DNA from: an uncultured Serinicoccus sp.
Lineage (GTDB): Bacteria; Actinomycetota; Actinomycetes; Actinomycetales; Dermatophilaceae
Reading direction: 5' to 3'
Assembly (NCBI RefSeq): GCF_947487915.1
Contig: NZ_CANKYH010000005.1
Location: 124,001 to 188,000, forward strand
DNA: 64,000 nucleotides
Shown: piece by piece, positions 52,076-60,354 of the stretch
How the letters are laid out: the number at the start of each line of letters is the position of its first letter
Position numbering within the stretch: the first letter of the stretch is position 1
The notes under the pieces: generated by a model
Told to the model about the DNA's origin: nothing
The model's database searches: none
Seen by the model: only the letters and a program-made list of their open reading frames with translations
Program-made: the position numbers and the translations under genes

Positions 52076-53149
52076 ATGCGCGACGACGCCTCCCTGACCT
52101 GGCAGCCGGCCGAGGGCCACGGAGCGGGGGTGGTGTATGCCGTGGACGGCCCGCTGGGGCGGGTGCGCCTGGACCGGCCGCGCGCGATCAACGCCCTGGA
52201 CCGGCCCAGCATCGACTCGCTGCTGCACCAGCTGCGGGCGTGGGCCGACGACGACCGCATCGCGGCGGTCGTGCTCGACGGCGCCGGGGAGCGCGGGCTG
52301 TGCGCCGGGGGCGACGTCCGCGCGCTGCGGGAGGCGATCCTCGCCGGCCGCGAGCAGGAGGCGCTCGACTACTGGGAGGCGGAGTATGCCGTGGACGCCC
52401 TGGTCGCGGCCTACCCCAAGCCCTACGTGGCGTGGATGGACGGGATCGTCATGGGCGGGGGCGTCGGCGTCTCGGCGCACGGCTCGGTGCGGTTGGTGAC
52501 CGAACGCACCCAGCTCGCCATGCCGGAGGTCGTCATCGGCTTCTTCCCGGACGTGGCCGGGCTCCACCCGCTCTCCCGCGCCCCCGGCGAGACGGGCACG
52601 CACGTGGCGCTCACCGGTGCGCCGGTGGGTGGGGCGGACGCGGTGGTGCTGGGCATGGCCGACGCCGTCGTCCCGAGCCAGGCCCAGGACGAGGTCCTCG
52701 CGGCGCTGCGGGAGGACCCGACCCGGGACGCCGAGGCCCTGGCCGCCCTGACCTCGGCCCACGGCGAGACGGCACCGGTGCAGGCGTCCTGGCTGGAGCA
52801 GCAGCGGCCCTGGATCGACGAGTGCTACGCCGGGGACGACGCCGGGGAGATCCTGCGACGGCTGCGCGAGCATCCCGAGCCCGCGGCCCAGGAGGCTGCC
52901 GAGCTCGTCGGCTCCCGCTCCCCGCACTCGGTGGCGGTGACCCTCGAGGCGCTGCGCCGGGCGGCGTCCATGACCGTCGAGGAGGTCCTGGCGCAGGACC
53001 TGCGGCTGGGCCCGGTCTTCGCGGCCCATCCCGACTTCGCCGAGGGTGTCCGCGCCCAGCTCGTCGACAAGGACCGCCAGCCGCGCTGGCAGCACGCCTC
53101 GCTGGCCGACGTCACCCGGGCCGAGGTGCTGGCGGCCTTCGGCACCTGA
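52076..53149 (+). CDS. 3-hydroxyisobutyryl-CoA hydrolase-like crotonase
   Basis: Crotonase-fold enzyme, 357 residues, longer than enoyl-CoA hydratases and matching HIBYL-CoA hydrolase of valine catabolism. The CoA/oxyanion motif GLCAGGDVRAL, WMDGIVMGGGVGVSAHG and the catalytic MPEVVIGFFPDVAG are present; the extra C-terminal 120 residues (FGT end) are characteristic. Typical hydrolases show PDVGG; here the motif reads PDVAG, a mild change. It is the only visible gene of its transcription unit; lgt begins 127 bp later. Confidence 0.86.
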   Translation: MRDDASLTWQPAEGHGAGVVYAVDGPLGRVRLDRPRAINALDRPSIDSLLHQLRAWADDDRIAAVVLDGAGERGLCAGGDVRALREAILAGREQEALDYWEAEYAVDALVAAYPKPYVAWMDGIVMGGGVGVSAHGSVRLVTERTQLAMPEVVIGFFPDVAGLHPLSRAPGETGTHVALTGAPVGGADAVVLGMADAVVPSQAQDEVLAALREDPTRDAEALAALTSAHGETAPVQASWLEQQRPWIDECYAGDDAGEILRRLREHPEPAAQEAAELVGSRSPHSVAVTLEALRRAASMTVEEVLAQDLRLGPVFAAHPDFAEGVRAQLVDKDRQPRWQHASLADVTRAEVLAAFGT

Positions 53150-53263
53150 GCACCCGCGGCGGGTAACGCGCGGGGAGCGCGTCGGGTGGCGCGCCGACGT
53201 CCTCCGACGCCGTCCGGCCAGGACCACCGCGGCGCGGGGGACGGCATACCCAGGCCCACCGGC

Positions 53264-53269
53264 TATCGT
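53264..53269 (+). promoter_or_regulatory. -10 element of lgt, leaderless
   Basis: TATCGT ends 7 nt before the GTG at 53277, consistent with a leaderless lgt transcript. Confidence 0.4.
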
Positions 53270-53276
53270 CGCGCTC

Positions 53277-54230
53277 GTGCCGCTGCTGACCGACCTGGCC
53301 CTGCTCGCCACCAGCGCCTCCGGCGACGACTCACCGTTGCGCTGGGAGGACCTGGGGCTCTCCCCGGGCATCGACCTGGGCTTCTTCACCCTGCGCTACT
53401 ACGCGCTGGCCTATCTCCTGGGCATCCTGCTCGGCTACTGGCACTTCATCCGCATGGCCAAGGCGCCCGGCAGCCCCATCACGCCGCGGCAGGTGGACGA
53501 CCTCATGATCGGGGTGACCTTCGGCATCATCATCGGCGGCCGCCTCGGCTACGCGACGTTCTACCACCCCTCGCTGTGGACCTCGTGGGAGATCCTGCAG
53601 CCGTGGAACGGCGGGATGAGCTTCCACGGCGGCCTCATCGGGGTGCTGGTGGCGATGGCGTGGTTCACCTGGCGCCACCACCTGAGCCCGCTGCGGGTCA
53701 CCGACTACATCGCGGTCAACGTGCCGATCGGCATGATGCTCGGCCGCATCGCCAACTTCATCAACGGCGAGCTGTGGGGCCGGCCCAGCGACGTGCCGTG
53801 GGCCATGGTCTTCCCCGGTGCCGGCGAGCAGCCCCGGCACCCCAGCCAGCTCTACGAGGCGGCGCTCGAGGGGGCGCTGCTCATCCTCGTGCTCTTCTGG
53901 CTCTTCTGGCGCACCCGGGCGCGCTGGCGGCCCGGCCTGCTGGCCGGGGTCTTCGCGATCGGGGTCGGTGGCGGACGGTTCGTCGTGGAGTTCTTCCGGG
54001 AGCCGGACGCCCAGCTCACGGAGTTCGCCGAGGCAACCGGGCTCAACATGGGCCAGTGGCTGACGATCCCGCTCATCGTGGCCGGACTCGTGCTCGTGGT
54101 GCGCGCCCTGCGCCGCCCCGAGGTGGAGACGCCGGAGCACCCTCCTAGCGCCGACGAGACCGGCGGAACCAGCGGGGCCACGGGGACCGACGCCACCCGG
54201 GCCGACGGCTCGGGGTCCTCGGCCGGCTGA
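53277..54230 (+). CDS. lgt: prolipoprotein diacylglyceryl transferase
   Basis: Membrane enzyme that transfers diacylglyceryl from phosphatidylglycerol to the lipobox cysteine of prolipoproteins, first step of lipoprotein maturation; 317 residues with seven helices. The family signature GRIANFINGELWG and the catalytic-site region MSFHGGLIGVLVAM are intact, as is HPSQLYEA. A cytoplasmic Thr/Gly/Asp-rich tail (from about 282) is typical of actinobacterial Lgt. GTG 53277 places the first helix correctly and is preceded by a leaderless-type -10. Several lipoproteins in this window (36736, 60351) are its substrates. Confidence 0.95.
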   Translation: MPLLTDLALLATSASGDDSPLRWEDLGLSPGIDLGFFTLRYYALAYLLGILLGYWHFIRMAKAPGSPITPRQVDDLMIGVTFGIIIGGRLGYATFYHPSLWTSWEILQPWNGGMSFHGGLIGVLVAMAWFTWRHHLSPLRVTDYIAVNVPIGMMLGRIANFINGELWGRPSDVPWAMVFPGAGEQPRHPSQLYEAALEGALLILVLFWLFWRTRARWRPGLLAGVFAIGVGGGRFVVEFFREPDAQLTEFAEATGLNMGQWLTIPLIVAGLVLVVRALRRPEVETPEHPPSADETGGTSGATGTDATRADGSGSSAG

Positions 54231-54392
54231 CACGACGCACGCGGGTGGCGCCGTGCCGGGGCGGCGACTCCTGCGCAGCAATGGTTCGCGTGCCGTGCTG
54301 CATCATGGCTGACCTGCACGTGCGGGGTATGAGTGCTGCCGGGTGGCCGGGGCCCCGAGGTGGAGACGCCGGAGGCGGTCGAGAGCAGCCGG
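54231..54392. repeat. intergenic copy of the lgt 3' segment
   Basis: Twenty-two bases at 54116-54137 inside lgt recur exactly at 54353-54374, and the following bases still resemble the lgt end (CCGGCT-GAC). The 162-bp gap therefore seems to contain a short decayed duplication of the lgt tail next to the stop of the Mur ligase gene. No gene or RNA is seen in it. Confidence 0.5.
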
Positions 54393-55898
54393 CTAGCTGA
54401 CGTCCTCGCCCCGTCGCGCCGCGAGCGCCCGACGGGCCTCCCCGACCTCGTCCCAGGGCACCAGCTCGGTGCCGCGCTCCATGGTCTCCTCCGGGCCCTT
54501 GCCCGCCAGCACGACGGTGTCCTCCGGGGCGGCCTCACGCACGGCATACCGGATCGCCTCGGTGCGGTCGCCGATCGAGACGTAGTTGTCACGCCCCGCC
54601 TCACGGGACCCCCGCTCCATCTCCTGGAGGATCTCCTGCAGCGGGGTGGTGCGGTGGTCCTCCTCGGTGAGCACGACGTGGTCGGCGAGCTGCGTGGCGA
54701 CCCGGCCCAGCGGGGCTCGCTTGGACGGGTCGCGCGGCCCGCCGGCCGAGCCGAGCACGACCCACAGCCGGCCCCGGGTCGTCACCCGCACCGTCTCCAG
54801 CGCCTTCTCCAGGCTCGGTGGGGTGTGGGCGAAGTCCACGATGACCCGCGGGTCGCCGTCGCCGTGCTCCACCATCTCCATCCGCCCGGCGACCCCGGCG
54901 AAGGTGGCGAGCCCGGCGACCAGCTCGCCCAGCCGCACGCCGGTGGCCGCGACGCCGGCCATCGCGGCCAGGGCGTTGGCGACGTTGAAGCGGCCGATCA
55001 TCGGCAGCCGCGCCGGCGCCTCGCCCTCCGGCGCGTGGACGGTGAAGGTGATGCCCTCGGCCCCCTCGACCACGTCGGTGGCGCGCCAGTCGGCCGCGCT
55101 GCCCTCGGCGGAGTAGGTCGTCACGCCGTGTCCGTCGGCGGTCGCCATCGGCACGAGCTGCTCGACCCAGGGGCGGTCGTCGACGTTGAGGACGCTGTGC
55201 CGCGCCCGCTGCACGAGGCGGGCCTTGTCGGCGAAGTACCGCTCCATCGTCCCGTGGAAGTCCAGGTGCTCACCGGTGAGGTTGGTCCACACCGCGACGT
55301 CGTAGTCGACCCCGCGCACCCGGTCCAGCGCCAGGGCGTGGCTGGAGCTCTCGACCACCGCGTCGCTCGCCCCGGCCTCGAGGAGCTCGCGCAGGATCTG
55401 CTGCACCTGCGGGGCCTCGGGGGTGGTGAAGTGCGAGGGCGGCTGGCGCAGCACGCCGTCGGGCAGCTGGTAGCCGATCGTCGAGAGCAGCCCGCTCGCC
55501 CGCCCCGCCTCGCGCAGCAGGTGCAGCGCCAGGCAGGACGTGGTGGTCTTGCCGTCGGTGCCGGTGACGCCGATGACCCGCAGGGCGTCGCTCGGTCGCC
55601 CCGCGAGGGCGGTGGCCGCGTCGGCCAGCGCCGGCCGCACCGCCTCGACGCGCAGGTAGGGCACGGGGCAGGTCGCGCCGTCGGGCATCCCCTCGCCGAT
55701 GACGGCGACGGCGCCACCTCCTACGGCCCGGTCGATGAAGGTATGCCCGTCGAAGCGGGCTCCGCGGATGGCCACGAAGGCGTCCCCCGGCCGGATCCAG
55801 TCCGCCTGGTGGCTCACCCCCGTGACCCGCACGTCGTCGGCCTCAGGGCCGGGGACGAGACGGGCCCCCAGGGTGGCGGCGAGGTCGCTCAGCTGCAT
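54393..55898 (-). CDS. MurE-like UDP-MurNAc-tripeptide ligase
   Basis: Cytoplasmic Mur ligase that adds the third peptide residue to UDP-MurNAc-L-Ala-D-Glu, 501 residues. The ATP loop VTGTDGKTTT (111-120), the E/S-rich VVESSSHAL, the carbamylated Lys in YFADKARL (Lys225) and the C-terminal KGPEE are present. The amino-acid selector, DNPR in diaminopimelate enzymes, reads DHRT (414-417), so the residue added is probably not meso-DAP; lysine or ornithine are candidates. It lies outside any dcw cluster and may be a paralogue. Hence no gene symbol is assigned. Confidence 0.85.
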   Translation of the reverse strand: MQLSDLAATLGARLVPGPEADDVRVTGVSHQADWIRPGDAFVAIRGARFDGHTFIDRAVGGGAVAVIGEGMPDGATCPVPYLRVEAVRPALADAATALAGRPSDALRVIGVTGTDGKTTTSCLALHLLREAGRASGLLSTIGYQLPDGVLRQPPSHFTTPEAPQVQQILRELLEAGASDAVVESSSHALALDRVRGVDYDVAVWTNLTGEHLDFHGTMERYFADKARLVQRARHSVLNVDDRPWVEQLVPMATADGHGVTTYSAEGSAADWRATDVVEGAEGITFTVHAPEGEAPARLPMIGRFNVANALAAMAGVAATGVRLGELVAGLATFAGVAGRMEMVEHGDGDPRVIVDFAHTPPSLEKALETVRVTTRGRLWVVLGSAGGPRDPSKRAPLGRVATQLADHVVLTEEDHRTTPLQEILQEMERGSREAGRDNYVSIGDRTEAIRYAVREAAPEDTVVLAGKGPEETMERGTELVPWDEVGEARRALAARRGEDVS

Positions 55899-55963
55899 GG
55901 CGACACCCTATGTCCGGAACCGACGGGACCCGGCGCGCCCGGCGGGCACACGCTGGAGGGACG

Positions 55964-56131
55964 TCAGCGCCCGAGGAGCCGGGAGAGCAGGCCACCACCG
56001 GACGGGGCGGCGGACTCGTGCCCGTCGCACCACCGGCCGACCGGCACCCCGCGCCGGACCTGGTCGACGTGCTGGCCGCAGCCGGCCCAGGTGGTCCTGC
56101 CGCAGGTCCTGCAGGTGACAGCTCGGCACAC
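55964..56131 (-). CDS. 55-residue Cys/His-rich protein under CsoR-type control
   Basis: Small protein recognisable as a conserved actinobacterial family (CRAVTCRTCG...TTWAGCGQHVDQV...GVP). It has Cys2, Cys7, Cys10, Cys18 and Cys35 plus His21 and His38, giving a CxxC, a CxxH and a second CxxH that could bind zinc or copper. The C-terminal end (LLSRLLGR) is basic. GTG 56131 has GAGGAG just upstream, which fixes the start. A perfect CsoR-like dyad with a TATAGT -10 lies 57-76 bp upstream, so copper induction is likely (inference). No function is known to me. Confidence 0.8.
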   Translation of the reverse strand: MCRAVTCRTCGRTTWAGCGQHVDQVRRGVPVGRWCDGHESAAPSGGGLLSRLLGR

Positions 56132-56187
56132 GGGGGGCTCCTCGGTCGGTCGTCGGACGCCGTCGCAGCGTCCTGACCTTCAGACTA

Positions 56188-56207
56188 CTATACCCCGGGG
56201 GGTATAG
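56188..56207 (-). promoter_or_regulatory. perfect CsoR-type operator with -10
   Basis: Twenty-base dyad: arms CTATACCCC (56188-56196) and GGGGTATAG (56199-56207) around GG. On the minus strand its left arm holds TATAGT (56192-56187), a good -10. It is the same class of G-tract palindrome as the csoR operator but more symmetric. It lies between the amylosucrase stop and the small Cys-rich gene, and points to the latter. Confidence 0.75.
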
Positions 56208-56208
56208 G

Positions 56209-58206
56209 TCAAGCGCGCACGAGCCACACCGGCTGGTAGGTCGAGAGGTACACCGAGCCGTCCGCGGTGAGGCTCGGCGGGTAGCCGTTGAGGGCGTCGA
56301 CGGTCCGGTCCACCGACAGGCCCTGCTCGCGCAGCCACCAGCCGGGGACGGAGCGTGGCACGGCCGTGAGGTTGTAGAGCTGCACCATGGTGCCGACCGG
56401 GTGGCGGCGGACCACGACGAAGACGGCCGCGTCCGGCGCCGCGACGACCAACGCCTCGACGCTCGCGTGCAGGTGGGGCAGGGACGCCCGGGTGCGGGCG
56501 AGGTGCTGCATCCCCCGCAGCACCCGCCCGGCGGCGGTCTCCGGCGCCGTGAGGGCGGCGGCGACCTCCTCCGGGTCCAGCCGGGGCCGGTGGACCCAGC
56601 GGTTGTCGGCGGCGTGCTCGGGGACCTGGTCCCACTCGGCGTCGCCCAGGCTCGCGATCTCGTCGCCCGACCAGATGACCGGGATGCCGCCGAAGCCGTA
56701 GACCACGGCATACCCGAGCAGGAGCCGGGCCACCGCCTCGTCGACCGCGTGCTCGGCCTCCGTGGCCGCCTGCTCGTCCACGGCCCCGTCCACCAGCTCC
56801 AGCGCCCGCACGAGCCCGCTGAGGCTGGCGGCCGACCCGGAGATGCGACGGTCGTTGGTGACCGGGTTGTGCTGGAAGACGAGCCCGGTCGCCACCGAGC
56901 CGGGGAACTCCCCGGAGTAGTAGTCGGACAGGAAGGTGCGGTGGGCGTGGCCGTCGACCATCACCGAGCGCGCGTCGTCGTCGTCGATGGCCCAGCCGAT
57001 GTCGTCGTGGCAGCGCAGGTAGGTGATCCAGGCCGTGGTGGACGGGACGACGGGGAAGCGGCCGAGCGCGTGGGTGGCCAGCCGCGCGTCGCCGCTGGCG
57101 AGCATCGACCAGATCTGCACCATGAGGCTGTTGTGGTAGGCGAGGTCGGAGACCTTGCCGTGGTGCTGCCCCTGACCGAGGTAGTGCACGACCTCGTTGG
57201 GGCCCACGATGGCCTCGGCCTTGAAGACCAGCGCCGGCGCGGTCATCCGGGCCAGCGCGCGCAGCGCCTGGGTGAGCTGGTGCACCTCGGGCTCGTTCTG
57301 GCACTGCGTGCCCAGGCGCTTCCAGAGGAAGGCGATCGCGTCCAGCCGCAGGATCTCCACGCCCTGGTTGGCCAGGAAGAGGATGACGTCGGCCAGCTCG
57401 GCGAAGACGTCGGGGTTGTCCCAGGCGAGGTCCCACTGGTAGTCGTTGAAGGTGGTCCAGACCCACCCCCTGAGCTCCTCGTCCCAGGTGAAGTTGCCGG
57501 GGGCGAAGTCCGGGAAGACCTCCAGCAGGGTGCGCTCGTAGGCGTCGGGCACCTCCCGGTCGGGGTAGACGTGGAAGTACCGGCGGTAGCGTTCGTCACC
57601 CTCCCGCGCGGCCCGGGCCCAGGCGTGCTCGCGGGCCACGTGGTTGAGCACGAGGTCGAGGCACACGCTGATGCCCCGCTCGCGCAGGCTCGCGGTGAGG
57701 GACCGCAGGTCGTCCATCGACCCCAGGTCCTCGCGCACCGAGCGGTAGTCGGCGACGGCATATCCCCCGTCGTTGGGCGCCGGGCGCGGTTGCAGCAGCG
57801 GCATGAGGTGCAGGTAGCGCACCCCCAGTCCGGTGAGGTGGTCGGCCAGCCCGGCGAGCGCGGTGAGCGTGCCCTCCTCGGTGAGCCGCTCGGCGTAGCC
57901 CGCGTAGCCCACGACGTCCGGGCGCTGGAACCAGTCCGGCTCCAGGGAGCGTCGCTGGTCCAGCAGGTGCAGCTCCTCGTCGCGGTCGCGGTATGCCGTC
58001 GCCGCCAGCTCCAGGACCCGCGCGGCCACGGCGGGCGGGTCGGGGTAGGGCGCGAGGCCGGCGACGAGGTCGTCCCACCAGCGGGCCACGCGCAGGGCGA
58101 AGGTGGTGCGGCGGTGGTCGGGCAGCGGGTCGAGGACGGCCTCGGTGCGGGCGCGGGCCTCCGGGGGCAGTGCCACGGGCCAGGGGAGTTCACGTGTCAC
58201 GGTCAC
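56209..58206 (-). CDS. amylosucrase (GH13)
   Basis: Glycoside hydrolase family 13 enzyme of the amylosucrase type, about 665 residues. It cleaves sucrose and builds alpha-1,4-glucan or releases glucose. The nucleophile strand EILRLDAIAFLWKRLG, the acid/base region VFKAEAIVGP and YLRCHDDIGW with the transition-state Asp are intact; the long N-terminal helical domain fits amylosucrase rather than trehalose synthase. The start is uncertain: GTG 58206 is chosen, TTG 58212 and GTG 58200 also open the frame, none with a ribosome site. It is the last gene of the sugar-importer operon. Confidence 0.88.
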   Translation of the reverse strand: MTVTRELPWPVALPPEARARTEAVLDPLPDHRRTTFALRVARWWDDLVAGLAPYPDPPAVAARVLELAATAYRDRDEELHLLDQRRSLEPDWFQRPDVVGYAGYAERLTEEGTLTALAGLADHLTGLGVRYLHLMPLLQPRPAPNDGGYAVADYRSVREDLGSMDDLRSLTASLRERGISVCLDLVLNHVAREHAWARAAREGDERYRRYFHVYPDREVPDAYERTLLEVFPDFAPGNFTWDEELRGWVWTTFNDYQWDLAWDNPDVFAELADVILFLANQGVEILRLDAIAFLWKRLGTQCQNEPEVHQLTQALRALARMTAPALVFKAEAIVGPNEVVHYLGQGQHHGKVSDLAYHNSLMVQIWSMLASGDARLATHALGRFPVVPSTTAWITYLRCHDDIGWAIDDDDARSVMVDGHAHRTFLSDYYSGEFPGSVATGLVFQHNPVTNDRRISGSAASLSGLVRALELVDGAVDEQAATEAEHAVDEAVARLLLGYAVVYGFGGIPVIWSGDEIASLGDAEWDQVPEHAADNRWVHRPRLDPEEVAAALTAPETAAGRVLRGMQHLARTRASLPHLHASVEALVVAAPDAAVFVVVRRHPVGTMVQLYNLTAVPRSVPGWWLREQGLSVDRTVDALNGYPPSLTADGSVYLSTYQPVWLVRA

Positions 58207-58291
58207 ATCCAATCATCGGACGCGACGAGCGGGCGGGAGCTCCACCGGGGATCTCCCGCCCGCTCGACGGTGAGGCAGGGCGCGGACGTGG

Positions 58292-59155
58292 TCAGCCCTT
58301 GACCGCGCCGCTCGTCATGCCGCGCACCAGGAAGTTCTGGAGCGCGAAGAAGACGATCATCGGCAGCACCATGGAGATGAACGCTCCCGCGGTCAGCAGC
58401 TCGGCGCCCTGACCCTGGGTGCCCAGCAGCTGCTGCAGCTTGACGATCACCGTGGTGTTGTCGTTGCTGAGGAACAGCTTGGCGATGAGCAGGTCGTTCC
58501 ACACCCACAGGAACTGCAGGGTGGCGAACGCCGCCATCGCCGGCATCGCCATCGGAGCCACCAGCTTCCAGAAGATCTGGAAGTTGGAGCAGCCGTCGAT
58601 CCGTGCCGACTCCACCACGCTGTAGGGCAGCGTGGACATGTAGTTGCGCAGCACGTAGATGCACAACGGCATGCCGAACCCGGTGTGCAGCAGCCACACC
58701 GCGAGGTACTGGCCGGAGATGCCCAGGCCGTTGGGGCCGAAGAGGTTGAGCAACGGCTGGAAGGCCACGTGGATCGGGACCACCATCACCGCCACGATGA
58801 TGATGAACAGCGTCTCCTTGAACCGGAACTGCAGGAAGGTGAACGCATAGGCCGCGAAGGCGGCGAACATGATGGGGATGACCGTCGCCGGGACGGCCAC
58901 CACGATCCCGTTGAGGAAGGCGTTGCCCATGTCCGCCCGCTCGAAGACCTCGGTGTAGTTGCCGAAGGTCCAGGAGGTGCCGAACGGGTTGATGATCGCC
59001 GACCACCAGCCGCTGGTCAGCGCGTCGTCCCGGCTGCGGAAGCTGGTGACGAGCAGACCGAGGGTCGGCAGCGTCCACAGCAGGGCCAGCAGCAGCATGG
59101 TGACCATCGAGACGGGGCTGCGCTGGCGCCCGTCCTTGAGCCGTCCGGCGTTCAT
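58292..59155 (-). CDS. carbohydrate ABC transporter permease, MalG-like
   Basis: Inner-membrane permease of a CUT1 sugar importer, 287 residues, six helices (first at SMVTMLLLALLWTLPTLGLLVTS). The EAA coupling loop is VVESARIDGCSNFQIFWKLVAPMAMP, the site that meets the ATPase. ATG 59155 overlaps the stop of the partner permease (ATGA). With that permease, the binding protein and amylosucrase it forms a leftward operon. No ATPase is encoded here, so a shared MsiK-type ATPase elsewhere is expected (family knowledge). Confidence 0.92.
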   Translation of the reverse strand: MNAGRLKDGRQRSPVSMVTMLLLALLWTLPTLGLLVTSFRSRDDALTSGWWSAIINPFGTSWTFGNYTEVFERADMGNAFLNGIVVAVPATVIPIMFAAFAAYAFTFLQFRFKETLFIIIVAVMVVPIHVAFQPLLNLFGPNGLGISGQYLAVWLLHTGFGMPLCIYVLRNYMSTLPYSVVESARIDGCSNFQIFWKLVAPMAMPAMAAFATLQFLWVWNDLLIAKLFLSNDNTTVIVKLQQLLGTQGQGAELLTAGAFISMVLPMIVFFALQNFLVRGMTSGAVKG

Positions 59156-60354
59156 CGCATGGCCTCCTGCTTCCGGAAGTCCCTGACCTGGTAGATCAGG
59201 ATGGGGATGATGGCGACGAGCAGGACGACGATGAGGGCCGTCGCCCGGCCGGCGTCGCGGTTGGTGAACATCTCCCGGAAGAACATGTTGGCGATGACAT
59301 CGGTGTTGTTGCGCCCGTTGGTGAGCACGTAGACGATGTCGAAGACCTTCATCACCAGGATGAGGACGGTGATGAAGACGGTGACGATGGTGCCCCAGAT
59401 CTGCGGGATGATGACCTGCCAGAAGATCTGCCACTCGGACGCGCCGTCGATCCGGGCCGCCTCGAGGGTGTCCTCGGGGACGCCCTTGATCGCCGAGCTG
59501 AGCAGGACCATCGCGAAGCCGGTCTGCAGCCAGATGAGGATGACCATCAGCAGGATGCTGTTGAGCCGGGCGGTGTCGATGTCCAGCCAGCTCGCGGGGT
59601 CCTGACCGAACCAGTTGACCCAGATGGCGTTCAGCGCCGCGGTCTGCGGCTCACCCGGGGGCCGGTAGCCGTAGACCGTGGTGAGCCAGATCGCCGAGGC
59701 GGCCACGAAGCTGATGGCCATCGGCATGAAGATGAAGCTCTTGGACCACTTCTCGCTCGAGGACGACAGCTTGTCGGCCAGCACCGCGACGACGACGCCC
59801 AGCGCCACCGTGATCGCCGGGACGATGGCGATCCACAGCAGGTTGTTGAACATCGCCGACCAGAAGGCGCTGCTGGCGAAGAGGCTGCTGAAGTTGGCCC
59901 ACAGCGGGTCGACGTAGGCCGTGGAGTCCCGGTTCGCGAAGCTGTAGTGGATCGTCTGCACCGTCGGGAACAGCAGCATCAGCCCGATGAGGGAGAAGCC
60001 CGGCAGCAGGAAGGCGTACGGCATGACGCCGTGCTCCAGCCGTCGGGGCAGCGCCTCGATCGCCATGTTGAGGAACCAGAAGAGGACGGCCGCACCGCCG
60101 ACGCCGACGACGAGGCCCAGGGCGCCCATGAGCAGCTTGCTGTCGAAGAACCACTGGGGGTACCACGCGAAGGCGAGGAAGAGGTTGCCGATGAGCCAGA
60201 CCGAGACCGCGATGCCGAGCACCCCGATGACGAGCTTGGCCGGCTGGAGAGCGGCGTCGGAGGGTCCGACGTTGCCTGCCCCGCCCGGGCCCTCGTCCGA
60301 GGGCGCCTGTGGTACCTCCTCCCCGACGGGAGGGGTCGATGATGTCGTGCTCAC
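59152..60354 (-). CDS. carbohydrate ABC transporter permease, MalF-like
   Basis: Second CUT1 permease, 400 residues. A polar, Pro/Gly-rich N-terminus precedes two helices (about 37-60 and 72-95) and then the six-helix core starting LPGFSLIGLMLLFPTVQTIHYS. The EAA loop is TLEAARIDGASEWQIFWQVIIPQIWG. The GTG start overlaps the stop of the binding-protein gene. The extra N-terminal helices resemble those of AglF-type alpha-glucoside permeases, which agrees with a neighbouring amylosucrase. Confidence 0.92.
   Translation of the reverse strand: MSTTSSTPPVGEEVPQAPSDEGPGGAGNVGPSDAALQPAKLVIGVLGIAVSVWLIGNLFLAFAWYPQWFFDSKLLMGALGLVVGVGGAAVLFWFLNMAIEALPRRLEHGVMPYAFLLPGFSLIGLMLLFPTVQTIHYSFANRDSTAYVDPLWANFSSLFASSAFWSAMFNNLLWIAIVPAITVALGVVVAVLADKLSSSSEKWSKSFIFMPMAISFVAASAIWLTTVYGYRPPGEPQTAALNAIWVNWFGQDPASWLDIDTARLNSILLMVILIWLQTGFAMVLLSSAIKGVPEDTLEAARIDGASEWQIFWQVIIPQIWGTIVTVFITVLILVMKVFDIVYVLTNGRNNTDVIANMFFREMFTNRDAGRATALIVVLLVAIIPILIYQVRDFRKQEAMR

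Noticed and set aside
53046..53276. Longer N-terminus for Lgt
   Set aside because: It overlaps the upstream gene, is Arg-rich and non-membrane, and a leaderless -10 sits before GTG 53277.
54231..54392. tRNA-like sequence around GGTTCGCGTGCC
   Set aside because: The arms needed for a cloverleaf do not pair and no acceptor stem is found.
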